DNA of 64,000 nucleotides from Sodalis praecaptivus (GTDB lineage Bacteria; Pseudomonadota; Gammaproteobacteria; Enterobacterales; Enterobacteriaceae): the NCBI RefSeq assembly GCF_000517425.1, contig NZ_CP006569.1, forward strand, positions 3,958,760-4,022,759. Direction: 5' to 3'. Below the pieces are notes generated by a model. It was not told where the DNA came from, did no database searches, and was given only the letters and a program-made list of their open reading frames with translations. Of the stretch, positions 12,120-22,507 are shown piece by piece; positions within the stretch are counted from its first letter, which is position 1, and every line of letters begins with the position of its first letter. Both the position numbers and the translations under genes were made by a program.

Positions 12120-15100
12120 CTACAAGCGGCTGGCGATGATTTTTTCCAACAATTTCCGCAGATCACGGCAGCAGATGGCGGCCATCAGGTGCTCGATGTG
12201 CCGCAATGTGCCGTTATCGTTGCGGTGATAGGGGCGGCCTTGACCGATGTCGACGACAAACTGCGCGATACAATCGGCGTTGTCCATAATGATATTGGCC
12301 TGTAGCATTTTGTCCGCTCTGACCCGCTCGATGAATTCCAGCGGCGTTAGGGGCCGTAATTTGCAGAAATTTTCATAGCCTTTCACGAAGGTCTTCGCGT
12401 AGGGCAGCGTCTCGCCATTGCGATTATTAATCGCATCATAGAACTGCTTCAGGATAGTCGTGACGTCCACAGGCTGGCCGTTGCTCGGCAGGAACAGAAA
12501 ATCCTGGGCGCCCGCCTGGATATGGGAAATTTCATGCAGGATTGTGACATGCATCGGATAGTGTTTTTCAACCCTGTCGTTATCCACCATAATCACCACC
12601 CTGTTTCCCGCATCATTGGGCAGGGTCACGCCCAGCGGGATGGTCGGATCGTAGCTAAAGGGCTGGCCCGGGGTTCTCGACGAGGCGAAAAGGATATTGG
12701 TTTTGTGATGGCGCAGGTAGTCATTGAGACTGATGAGATAATAGCGTAGCCGCAAAATGGCCTGGGTGAGGATAAGATCATCTTGGGTATGCAGTACGCC
12801 GCTGAGATAGCGTCTGATGCTGCTATCGCCGGCAATGTTCTGCGTCCCCGTCAGCGTATCTTCAATCTCGTCGAAATAGATATCAAGCGCACGCCTGACA
12901 TAGTCATGGGCCAACTCAACCTCATGGATGAAACGCTTCAAGTTTTGCCGCAGATACTGAAAGGCGGGAGGAATGGTTTGCATCTGCTTGCCATAGGAAT
13001 ACACATGAACTTTGAAGTTACGCAGATATGCCATCACTCTGCCCTCTTCCCAACCCGCCGCCTCACAACGTCGAATTTCGTTGCGCGCATAGTACGCTCT
13101 TACCGTGGCGTCTAAATCCTCGGTCAGGTCCTGCTTACGCTCGAACAGAAATTTATAGTACCCCATGGGATGAATGAAACTGGCCAGTCGCGACATAGGA
13201 AGGGGGGATGGCGAGTAGCTCGCCAGGGGGAAAAGCGACACGCTCTGCGCCTGTTGCGACGGCATCAGGTCATAGGTCGGGCGGTAGGCGTCTTGCAGGA
13301 GTGAGGCGGCCGATCCGGACGGCATGGCGGCATCCGCTGCGCGACGATCGGGGGCGCTACTCTGCGCCGCCTCTTTGGTTCCCTCAATGACTTCGGCAAG
13401 GCATGTCAAAATAGCATCCCATTCCATGTTATGTGTATTGAGGTCCGAAAAGCGTTCGCCGGCAGGCGCAGCCCTGGCCGGCACCGCTTGCGGAGCGACA
13501 GACGCATTAATAGCTCCCGTGACGCAGGGCGTGACGGCAACGGCGAACGGGGATGCGGTGGCGGACGGACCCGCAGCGGGCAACGCGGCGTTTATCGGCG
13601 CGCCCCTAACAATAGCGGCGTCGGATGCGTCCACGACCAGCGGCGCGGCGTTTATTGGCGCGCCCGTAACGATCGCGGCGGCGGACACATCCACGGCGGG
13701 CGATGCAGCATGGACCGGCGCGCCCTTAACATTAACGGATGCGGAGCCCTCCTGGGCGCGCGGCGCGGCATGGACCGGCGCGCCCTTAACATTAACGGAC
13801 GCGGAGCCCTCACCGGCGGCCGGCACGGCATGGACCGGCGCGCCCTTAACATTAACGGACGCGGAGCCCTCACCGGCGCGCGGCGCGGCATGGACCGGCG
13901 CGCCCTTAAGATGAACGGACGCGGAGCCCTCACCGGCGGCCGGCACGGCATGGACCAGCGCGCCCTTAACATTAACGGACGCGGAGCCCTCACCGGCGGC
14001 CGGCGCGCCATGGACCGGCGCACCTTTAACAATAACGGACGCGAAGCCTTCACCGGCGGTCGGCGCGGCATGGACCGGCGCGACCTTAAGATGAACGGAC
14101 GCGGTGCCCTCACCGGCGCGCGGCGCGCCATGGACCGGCGCGCCCTTAAGATGAACGGACGCGGTGCCCTCACCGGCGCGCGGCGCGGCATGGACCGGCT
14201 CACGCTTAACATTAACGGACACGGAGCCCTCACGGGCGGCCGGCGCGGCATGGACCGGCTCACGCTTAACCTTAACGGACGCGAAGCCCTCACGGGCGGC
14301 CGGCGCGGCATAGACCGGCGCACCTTTAACATTAACGGACGCGGTGCCCTCCTGGGCGGCCGGCGCGGCATGGACCGGCGCGCCCTTAACATTAACGGAC
14401 GCGGTGCCCTCCTGGGCGGGCGGCGGCGTGCCCACAGGCTCGCGCTTCACCAAAGCGGCAGACGCCGTCGTAGCCGGCGCCCTGACTTCCTGCGCGTCCG
14501 ACAACCCGGATACGCCGTTCACCGTGCTGGTGCCCGGCGCGGCCGTCCTCTTCTCCACCCCGCCGGGCGCGGCGCTAATCGCTCTCGCCATCGCACCGGC
14601 AAAGGCGGTGCCTATCGCCGGAAGCGCATCACCCCGACTCGCGGTACCCGTCCATAATTCACCGATAAGATTGCCATAACCGCTCAGGGTTTCGTTTGCA
14701 GGTATAACATCTCCCGCCGTCGGCTGAGACCAATAAGGTGTCCAGGCGCTAAAAACCAGGGTCTCTCTGCTTCCTTGCGCCGAGGTGTCAATGACGCTGG
14801 CCGCCAGCATACACATCATATTGCGCCAGCCCCAGCCGGCGATGGCTCCGGGCCAGGGAACGCTGGTCATCCTTATCTGCGCGCCCTGATCGCTGTGGAA
14901 GTTATTGCGATAACCCGCCTCCGATCCTCGCCGATAGGTAGGGTATCCGTGCGCGCGCGCGTCTGGCCTGTCGCCGTTGATGGCGATCGCTGCGGGTATT
15001 GCCCCTTGCGCCAGGGCGGCGGTGGGGAGCGGCGTGGAGGCGTCCGCCTCACCGGCGGTCGCGTTCAGTGCGGCATAGCGTAGTTGACGGTAGGGCGATG

Positions 15101-15614
15101 GTTCGGGCTTCTGCTGTTTTTTTACGCCATGACGAGAGCGGTTTTTGCCCCGTGGCGCTTTGCCGGGGGACGGGGTAGCCGGACTCCCGCCGCCGGGCTG
15201 ACGCTGCCTGCGGGCGGCGGCGTTGCCGAGATCGGTAACCGCATCGCCCGAACGCCGGTCATTATCGGTCTGCGGCGGGCGTTCGGGGGCGGTACGCTCC
15301 ATCGGCGCGGGGGCCGCCGCCCGCGGCGCAGGAGGCAAAGGACACGCCTTTGCGCCGTGGTGAGGCCGCGCGTGGGGCCGGGATGTTTTCTTCAGCAGCG
15401 CATTTATCATCAGCGGGAAGTGACTTGCGGCGGCTGGCACCGATGAACGCCCGCGCGGGCAGAGGGGAATCGCCGGCCTCACCGCCCGACGTTCGACCAT
15501 GGCGGGCGACCGGGGCGGGGTGTGTGGCGTTCCTACGCCGGGTGAAGCCGGTGATGTGGATTGACGAGAAGCGTTCAATCCTGCTTTTTGCCTGACATCC
15601 AGGGTATTCGGCAT
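12120..15614 (-). CDS. Repeat-containing protein with C-terminal M35-like (aspzincin) metallopeptidase domain; candidate secreted effector
   Basis: This 1164-residue protein has no counterpart between dacB and obgE in E. coli. The ATG follows AGGAG with good spacing. Residues 1-240 are Pro/Arg/Ser-rich. Residues 391-630 are twelve 20-residue repeats of the type GAPVHAAPAAGEGSASVNVK, with two or three decayed units after them. Residues about 740-1164 look globular. The zinc motif HEISH is at 1027-1031, followed by GAQD (1035-1038) and NAD (1112-1114). This order resembles peptidyl-Lys/deuterolysin-type M35 peptidases (HExxH, then GTxD, then NAD). There is no classical signal peptide or membrane helix. 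A polar Ser/Pro-rich N-terminus would fit type III secretion, but that is inference. The repeat period is a multiple of three, so other frames stay open; only this frame gives a start signal and a catalytic domain. Confidence 0.75.
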   Translation of the reverse strand: MPNTLDVRQKAGLNASRQSTSPASPGVGTPHTPPRSPAMVERRAVRPAIPLCPRGRSSVPAAASHFPLMINALLKKTSRPHARPHHGAKACPLPPAPRAAAPAPMERTAPERPPQTDNDRRSGDAVTDLGNAAARRQRQPGGGSPATPSPGKAPRGKNRSRHGVKKQQKPEPSPYRQLRYAALNATAGEADASTPLPTAALAQGAIPAAIAINGDRPDARAHGYPTYRRGSEAGYRNNFHSDQGAQIRMTSVPWPGAIAGWGWRNMMCMLAASVIDTSAQGSRETLVFSAWTPYWSQPTAGDVIPANETLSGYGNLIGELWTGTASRGDALPAIGTAFAGAMARAISAAPGGVEKRTAAPGTSTVNGVSGLSDAQEVRAPATTASAALVKREPVGTPPPAQEGTASVNVKGAPVHAAPAAQEGTASVNVKGAPVYAAPAAREGFASVKVKREPVHAAPAAREGSVSVNVKREPVHAAPRAGEGTASVHLKGAPVHGAPRAGEGTASVHLKVAPVHAAPTAGEGFASVIVKGAPVHGAPAAGEGSASVNVKGALVHAVPAAGEGSASVHLKGAPVHAAPRAGEGSASVNVKGAPVHAVPAAGEGSASVNVKGAPVHAAPRAQEGSASVNVKGAPVHAASPAVDVSAAAIVTGAPINAAPLVVDASDAAIVRGAPINAALPAAGPSATASPFAVAVTPCVTGAINASVAPQAVPARAAPAGERFSDLNTHNMEWDAILTCLAEVIEGTKEAAQSSAPDRRAADAAMPSGSAASLLQDAYRPTYDLMPSQQAQSVSLFPLASYSPSPLPMSRLASFIHPMGYYKFLFERKQDLTEDLDATVRAYYARNEIRRCEAAGWEEGRVMAYLRNFKVHVYSYGKQMQTIPPAFQYLRQNLKRFIHEVELAHDYVRRALDIYFDEIEDTLTGTQNIAGDSSIRRYLSGVLHTQDDLILTQAILRLRYYLISLNDYLRHHKTNILFASSRTPGQPFSYDPTIPLGVTLPNDAGNRVVIMVDNDRVEKHYPMHVTILHEISHIQAGAQDFLFLPSNGQPVDVTTILKQFYDAINNRNGETLPYAKTFVKGYENFCKLRPLTPLEFIERVRADKMLQANIIMDNADCIAQFVVDIGQGRPYHRNDNGTLRHIEHLMAAICCRDLRKLLEKIIASRL
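13605..14444. repeat. 60 bp tandem repeat array inside the metallopeptidase-like gene
   Basis: Twelve well-conserved 60 bp units (13725-14444) and about two diverged ones (13605-13724) encode 20-residue repeats. Each unit contains GCATGGACCGGCGCGCCCTT and AACGGACGCG or close variants. Variation is concentrated at a few codons (His/Tyr, Ala/Gly, Asn/His, Gly/Arg), so the copies are recent but not identical. Confidence 0.95.
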
Positions 15615-16187
15615 AGTGACTCCTGTTCAGTTCCATTGGGTCGAAGTGACACCTCGCAACGCCGTTCGGGCCGCGGCGCGTCATGGCGTGATGCCGCCAA
15701 CATTCAGGCACTGCCGGGCCTGCCATCAAGGGAGCCCCTGAGGGATAGCGCACGCATCGTTGAGGACATGTACCGCCCATCCTGACGGCCGGGTCATGTG
15801 GGACGGGTGAAATGTAACGAGCAGCAGGCAGTCGGCGCTGCGTATAGCCTTTCTCGCGGCTTTAGTGACCAGGGTAGTATGAAAGCCGCGGCAGCGACAT
15901 GAAGAAAAGACGGTTTAATCACAACCGGTAATTTTCAGCGGATTCTTCAGCGATAGGGCCAATCTACCGTTGTAGACGGGCAGCAGGCAAGAGGATTTGC
16001 CCCCGGACGGATGGCCCGTAATGGAAATATCTTACGGCCTGAAAAGACATTCTCCCAGACGCAACGCGCGGTTAGGCAGCAATATCGCGGCTGGGGGAGG
16101 CGGAGATAGCCAGTCAGCACTTACTGACCAGCTATCGCCAACCGGGCGATGCCATGACCGCCAGGGGAGGAAAAGAGTTATTGATGC
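15615..16187. other. Upstream region of the metallopeptidase-like gene; no gene seen
   Basis: These 573 bp separate obgE from the effector-like gene. I see the AGGAG ribosome binding site for the latter at about 15619-15623. Nearby AT-richer sequence (about 15900-15960) could hold its promoter. No open frame here has a convincing start signal. A short GCAGCAGGCA motif occurs twice (near 15820 and 15980) without obvious meaning. Confidence 0.5.
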
Positions 16188-18357
<2,170 letters not shown>

Positions 18358-18389
18358 GATGAACGGTGAGCGTAAAACAGCGGAATAAA

Positions 18390-18420
18390 GTAAAAAGCCC
18401 CGCAACCAGGTGCGGGGCTT
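18390..18420 (-). terminator. Terminator downstream of rpmA
   Basis: On the minus strand AGCCCCGCA and TGCGGGGCT flank a six-base loop and are followed by five T residues. It separates highly expressed rplU-rpmA from yhbE-obgE and probably allows partial read-through. Confidence 0.88.
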
Positions 18421-18446
18421 TACTCGGCTATCGGAGAACGGAAAAT

Positions 18447-18704
18447 TTATTCAGCAACGATGCTAACAAATTTACGGTTCTTCGGGCCCTTCACTTCAAA
18501 CTGGATTTTACCCGTCGTTAAAGCGAACAGCGTATGATCTTTACCGCAGCCTACGTTGGTCCCCGGGTGGAACTTGGTTCCACGCTGACGGACGATGATG
18601 CTGCCGGCATTTACCGTTTCGCCGCCGAAGCGTTTAACGCCCAGGCGTTTACTTTCTGAGTCGCGACCGTTACGTGTGGAGCCGCCAGCCTTTTTGTGTG
18701 CCAT
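18447..18704 (-). CDS. rpmA: 50S ribosomal protein L27
   Basis: L27 is an 85-residue basic protein whose N-terminal tail reaches the peptidyl-transferase centre. The [20 protein letters not shown] start and the [15 protein letters not shown] core are diagnostic. It lies 15 bp downstream of rplU. Confidence 0.99.
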   Translation of the reverse strand: MAHKKAGGSTRNGRDSESKRLGVKRFGGETVNAGSIIVRQRGTKFHPGTNVGCGKDHTLFALTTGKIQFEVKGPKNRKFVSIVAE

Positions 18705-18719
18705 GAGTCTGCTCTCCTG

Positions 18720-19031
18720 TTAAGCGCCAATACCGGTGATTTTAACGTCAGTGAACCACTGACGGTGGCCCTGATGCTTACGGAAGTGCTTACGGCGACG
18801 AAATTTCACAATCATCACCTTATCGCCGCGACCGTGAGCCACAACTTCCGCCGTGATCTTGCCGCCGCTCACGAAAGGACCGCCGATCTGGATGTCGTCG
18901 CCGTTGGCGATCATCATAACCTGGTCAAACTCAACAGTTTCACCCGTTGCGATGTCCAGCTTTTCAAGGCGAACGGTCTGACCTTCGCTCACCCGGTGTT
19001 GTTTACCACCACTTTGGAAAACCGCGTACAT
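18720..19031 (-). CDS. rplU: 50S ribosomal protein L21
   Basis: L21 binds 23S rRNA. Started at [18 protein letters not shown], which matches the family start, it is 103 residues; a nine-codon upstream extension is rejected. The C-terminal [18 protein letters not shown] is the L21 signature. It is the first gene of rplU-rpmA and is divergent from ispB across a 256 bp intergenic region. Confidence 0.99.
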   Translation of the reverse strand: MYAVFQSGGKQHRVSEGQTVRLEKLDIATGETVEFDQVMMIANGDDIQIGGPFVSGGKITAEVVAHGRGDKVMIVKFRRRKHFRKHQGHRQWFTDVKITGIGA

Positions 19032-19287
19032 AAAAAACTCCGCTTTCCGCACGCTCAATCTGTAATCGTCTGGAGCGTGCTATAAATATTCACAATAGGG
19101 CGCGAATTCTACGCAAGAATCTCACTAAAGACAAGTGCAGAATACATACAGAAAGCGAAAAAGGTGCAGTTTCTTCATCGCCATTTATCTCTTACGTTTT
19201 TCAAGTACAATCAGTAACACTCTTTCCGCCATTCGGTCCCGTGTGCGGCATTACACTGACGGTATACCTACAAACCGATAGAAAATA

Positions 19288-20259
19288 ATGAATCTTGAAC
19301 AAATTACTGAACTGACCGCGCAGGATATGGCGGAGGTCAACACGGCAATTCGCGAGCAGCTAAACTCAGAGGTCGCCCTGATAAATCAGCTCGGCCACTA
19401 CATCATCAGCGGCGGCGGCAAACGTATCCGGCCCATGATTGCGGTGCTGGCGGCGCGTGCGCTGCACTATCAGGGCAATCAGCATGTCACCGTCGCCGCG
19501 CTAATCGAATTTATCCATACTGCCACGTTGTTGCACGACGACGTGGTGGATGAATCGGACATGCGCCGCGGCAAAGCGACGGCCAATGCGGCGTTTGGCA
19601 ACGCCGCCAGCGTCTTGGTCGGCGATTTCATCTATACCCGCGCTTTTCAGATGATGACCGCGCTGGAATCCCTGCGGGTGCTGAAGCTGATGTCTGAGGC
19701 GGTTAACATTATCGCTGAAGGGGAAGTACTGCAATTAATGAACTGCAACGATCCGGATATCACAATCGACAGTTATATGCGGGTTATCTATAGCAAAACC
19801 GCGCGGCTGTTCGAGGCGGCGGCGCAGTCCTCCGCCATATTGGCCGGCGCCGATGCCCGCCAGGAGGCGGCGCTGCGCGATTACGGCCGTTATCTGGGCA
19901 CCGCCTTTCAACTCATTGACGACCTGCTGGATTACGGCGCGGACGGGAAAACGCTGGGTAAAAATACGGGCGATGACTTAAACGAAGGTAAGCCGACGCT
20001 CCCGTTGCTGCACGCCATGCGTAACGGCACGCCAGAACAGGCGGCGCTGATCCGCCAGGCGATCGAGCAGGGCAATGGACGCCACCTGCTGGAGACGGTG
20101 CTGGACACCATGCGCCAGTGCGATTCTCTGGGGTACACGCGCCGGTGCGCGGAAGAGGAAGCGGACAAAGCTATCGCCTGTTTGGACTGCCTGTCGCCCT
20201 CCCCTTACCGCGATGCGCTAGAGGGCCTGGCCCACGTGGCGGTGCAGCGCGACGCTTGA
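19288..20259 (+). CDS. ispB: Octaprenyl diphosphate synthase
   Basis: IspB elongates farnesyl diphosphate to the C40 side chain of ubiquinone and menaquinone. The 323 residues contain both Asp-rich motifs of trans-prenyltransferases, DDVVD at 84-88 and DDLLD at 211-215, plus GGGKRIRPM near 42-50. Length and start equal E. coli IspB. It is divergent from rplU and is followed by the Mu-type regulator patch. Confidence 0.99.
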   Translation: MNLEQITELTAQDMAEVNTAIREQLNSEVALINQLGHYIISGGGKRIRPMIAVLAARALHYQGNQHVTVAALIEFIHTATLLHDDVVDESDMRRGKATANAAFGNAASVLVGDFIYTRAFQMMTALESLRVLKLMSEAVNIIAEGEVLQLMNCNDPDITIDSYMRVIYSKTARLFEAAAQSSAILAGADARQEAALRDYGRYLGTAFQLIDDLLDYGADGKTLGKNTGDDLNEGKPTLPLLHAMRNGTPEQAALIRQAIEQGNGRHLLETVLDTMRQCDSLGYTRRCAEEEADKAIACLDCLSPSPYRDALEGLAHVAVQRDA

Positions 20260-20349
20260 AAGCGCAATCGCCAGAGGAAAGGAATCTCTTTGGAAAATTG
20301 CCGTCATTGAGCGGCAAACCACGGCGTAACGCTGTCGTGGTGACCACCG

Positions 20350-20730
20350 TTACTCTTCTTGCAGCCCCAGCCGTACGATAAACGCGCCGATGCCTTCGCG
20401 CATAACAAAAGCAATCACCCGCTCCCGCTCTTCCACGGTCAGTTGCCGATAGATGGTTATCCAGGTGGCCAGGGCCACGGACACCCCCTCCGCTGGCGCT
20501 TCAAGAGACCATTCGACGTCGTCCCCGTCCCGCATTTCCCGGCGCATTAAAGCTTTTTGCACCACCGCCGGCAGGCTATCGAACGCATACTCCATCCCCC
20601 GCCCCTGCGCCCCTTTTCTGCGCCGCCGGTTCCATTTTTCACGCCTGGCAAGATCACACAGCCCCTGACGGGTACCGGGCAGTCCGGCAACGGACAGCAG
20701 TTCCTGCGTGCTGAACCAGGCTTGTTTCAT
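20350..20730 (-). CDS. Small Mu-type (MuA/c-repressor-like) HTH DNA-binding protein, copy 1
   Basis: The 126 residues begin with a Mu-type winged helix-turn-helix of the kind found at the N-termini of phage Mu repressor and transposase: WFSTQELLSVAGLPGTRQGL, then a basic RRRRKGAQGRGMEY stretch and DSLPAVVQKAL (about 5-65). A C-terminal helical part contains LTVEERERVIAFVMREG. It lacks the rest of a transposase. A paralog lies at 21224-21607, and sfsB is transcribed divergently between them. The layout recalls the divergent c/ner control region of Mu. The function is unknown, probably transcriptional regulation. Confidence 0.75.
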   Translation of the reverse strand: MKQAWFSTQELLSVAGLPGTRQGLCDLARREKWNRRRRKGAQGRGMEYAFDSLPAVVQKALMRREMRDGDDVEWSLEAPAEGVSVALATWITIYRQLTVEERERVIAFVMREGIGAFIVRLGLQEE

Positions 20731-20916
20731 AAGATTTTCATTCCGAATTCGACCTGCATAACAAATTAGAATTTATTTGGAAAATAATTGAAAACTTTTA
20801 GGAAGTTTGGTGCTATATATTTTCCAACTAAAGGCTATGACCATTGCCATCGTTTTATCTGCATTGGTTAGTTATACCATTAACCCGCGTTTGTCTTACA
20901 GCACAAGGAACGAAAT

Positions 20917-21180
20917 ATGAGCGAAAGGAATACAGATTGGCACCCTGCGGATATCATCGCGGCACTCCGTAAACGCGGAACCTCCCTGGCCGCGGTATCG
21001 CGCGCGGCGGGATTGAGTTCATCCACGCTGGCGAACGCCCTCACCCGGCCCTGGCCCAAAGGTGAATGGCTCATCGCCGATGTGCTGGAGGTCCATCCTT
21101 CGGTGATATGGCCCAGCCGCTATATCGACCCGGAAACCAATCAATTGCTCGATAGGAAAAGCCTGATACGCCAGCGCTGA
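20917..21180 (+). CDS. sfsB: Ner-like DNA-binding regulator SfsB/Nlp
   Basis: SfsB (Nlp) is homologous to the Ner repressor of Mu-like phages and affects maltose-gene expression in E. coli. The 87 residues contain the family pattern DWHPADIIAALRKRGTSLAA, then GLSSSTLANAL as recognition helix, RPWPKGEWLIA and VIWPSRYIDP. AAGGA lies upstream at suitable spacing. In E. coli it follows ispB and precedes murA. Here murA is absent and two Mu-type HTH genes flank it. Confidence 0.93.
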   Translation: MSERNTDWHPADIIAALRKRGTSLAAVSRAAGLSSSTLANALTRPWPKGEWLIADVLEVHPSVIWPSRYIDPETNQLLDRKSLIRQR

Positions 21181-21223
21181 TCCTCGGCGCCGGGGAGGGC
21201 CATGCCTTCCCCGGCGCATTATT

Positions 21224-21607
21224 TCATTCCGGCCTGAGGTCGTTAACCGGCTCATCCGGATAGTCCAGACGCTTTAACAGGTTCAACACACCCTCACGTA
21301 CGATAAAAGAGACGATAAAATCGCGCTCCGCATCGGAAAGTTGCCGATGAATTTCGTTCCAGGTTGCCGACGTCTCCTGTGGGGAGAGTTGGTACTCCGC
21401 CGGGTTGGTCCTTAAAGAAAGCGTCTTTTTTACCATGTCCGGCAAACTGTGCCAGGCATACTCTACCGCTTTGCCGCGCGCACCCTCGCGCCGCCTTTTT
21501 TGCCAGCCCTCCTCCCTGGCTCGCCGATTCAGTCCCTGTCGTGTTTTGGGTAGTCCACCTACCCCAATCAATTCGTGCGTTGCAATCCATTCTTTTTTTA
21601 TTTCCAT
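21224..21607 (-). CDS. Small Mu-type HTH DNA-binding protein, copy 2
   Basis: The 127 residues are paralogous to the gene at 20350-20730, with the same domain plan: WIATHELIGVGGLPKTRQGL, a basic KRRREGARGKAVEY linker, HSLPDMVKKTL, and a C-terminal LSDAERDFIVSFIVREG that aligns with copy 1. The two share the HTH almost position by position but differ in the middle segment, so they are probably not a recent duplicate. It converges on sfsB. It is a probable regulator with an unknown target. Confidence 0.75.
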   Translation of the reverse strand: MEIKKEWIATHELIGVGGLPKTRQGLNRRAREEGWQKRRREGARGKAVEYAWHSLPDMVKKTLSLRTNPAEYQLSPQETSATWNEIHRQLSDAERDFIVSFIVREGVLNLLKRLDYPDEPVNDLRPE

Positions 21608-21951
21608 CTTTAATCCCCCTCCTTGTCATGGTGACAGCCTGGCGCTATCGCCATCGCACGGTTTGGGCAGGTACTGTGGAATTTACGGCACCTGATTCCC
21701 GTTCCGCTATTACGACAACATTTAATGTATAACATTAAAGACTTGTCGTAACGCTAATTACAACACAAAAAAAGCGCATTGGATCAAAGGTGGCATTAAA
21801 AAATGAGATCAATGCCAGCTATTAGAATAAAAAACACAAAATTAATAAAAATTGTTCATTATCAATTGAATAGAATTCTTATAACATTATCTATGTTATT
21901 ACTGTAATGCAATAAACTATCTCTTAAGAAATAAGTTTTAGGTGAAAACGA

Positions 21952-22062
21952 ATGGCCGAGAAAAGGGAAAAGAAAATGGCGCTGCCGCTAAATTTTCGAC
22001 ACGGAAACCGGGCCAGAAATAGTATTTGGCATAAGGAAAAGTTTATCGTTATACCCTGCTGA
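21952..22062 (+). CDS. Possible 36-residue small protein
   Basis: An ATG preceded by AGGTG (spacing about seven bases) opens a 36-codon frame starting MAEKREKKMALPLNFRHGNR. It is basic and lacks a signal peptide or membrane helix. It sits in an AT-rich stretch between the Mu-type regulator and mdh. I recognise no family. The only support is the start signal and composition, so it may be chance. Confidence 0.25.
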   Translation: MAEKREKKMALPLNFRHGNRARNSIWHKEKFIVIPC

Positions 22063-22075
22063 GGCGATGAAATGT

Positions 22076-22330
22076 TTAGCGTAGATTTAATCCCTCCGCC
22101 GACGCCATAACAGAAGTCGCGACCATCCCGCATGGCGTCAGGCGTCCCTTTTCGCCGGCGCAGGGCAACGCCACACGCACCGGTTCATCAGCAATAGCCA
22201 CCTCGCCGGCGCAGGGCAGCGTCACACGCACCGGTTCACCAGCAGTAGCCACCTCGCCGGCGCCAGGCAGCGCCACACGCACCGGACCGCCAACAGTTCC
22301 CGCCCCACCGGCGCCGGCCCTGCCTGACAC
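22076..22330 (-). CDS. Questionable 84-residue frame made of 17-residue repeats
   Basis: This minus-strand frame reads through three 51 bp repeats, giving PVRVALPGAGEVATAGE-type units. No ribosome binding site stands out and no known domain is seen. Because the period is a multiple of three the frame may be open by chance. The Ala/Gly/Val-rich unit recalls the repeats of the metallopeptidase-like protein in style, not in sequence. Confidence 0.2.
   Translation of the reverse strand: MSGRAGAGGAGTVGGPVRVALPGAGEVATAGEPVRVTLPCAGEVAIADEPVRVALPCAGEKGRLTPCGMVATSVMASAEGLNLR
22153..22305. repeat. Three tandem 51 bp repeats upstream of mdh's 3' end
   Basis: Units start at 22153, 22204 and 22255, each beginning CGCCGGCGCAGG or CGCCGGCGCCAG and containing CACACGCACCGG. 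A degenerate fourth copy continues to about 22320. Units 1 and 2 are nearly identical, and unit 3 is more diverged. Confidence 0.9.
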
Positions 22331-22507
22331 CTAAGCGCGCCGGGCCAGCCTACGCCCCGGCGCGTCAATGCCCCTAGCCCGGGCGAAACGCCCGACAAAA
22401 CAATGCCGGCGTCGCCGGCAAATAACAGACCGCACCCGGCGGCTGTGATTATAAAGGGCAGCGCCGACGCAAGGATCGTAGCGCCTTATCCTCACGGCGG
22501 CGGCGGG

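Larger units (their letters stand above)
21608..22507. other. 900 bp AT-rich then GC-rich interval before mdh
   Basis: The first half (about 21720-22060) is markedly AT-rich compared with the rest of the window and holds at most a 36-codon frame. The second half is GC-rich and contains a 51 bp tandem repeat and the 3' side of mdh. In E. coli sfsB is followed by murA and the mla genes, none of which are seen here. Confidence 0.6.

Noticed and set aside
13652-14392. Second minus-strand frame (246 codons) in the same repeats
   Set aside because: Same artefact in another frame. It gives only Arg/Pro repeats and lies wholly inside the accepted gene.
13431-14657. Long plus-strand frame (408 codons) through the 60 bp repeats
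   Set aside because: It is open only because the repeat period is a multiple of three. It has Arg/Gly-rich nonsense composition, no start signal and no domain.
20350-21607. Mu-type HTH genes considered as a Mu-like prophage remnant
   Set aside because: No transposase catalytic domain, Mu end sequences or structural genes are visible, so only a regulatory patch is supported.
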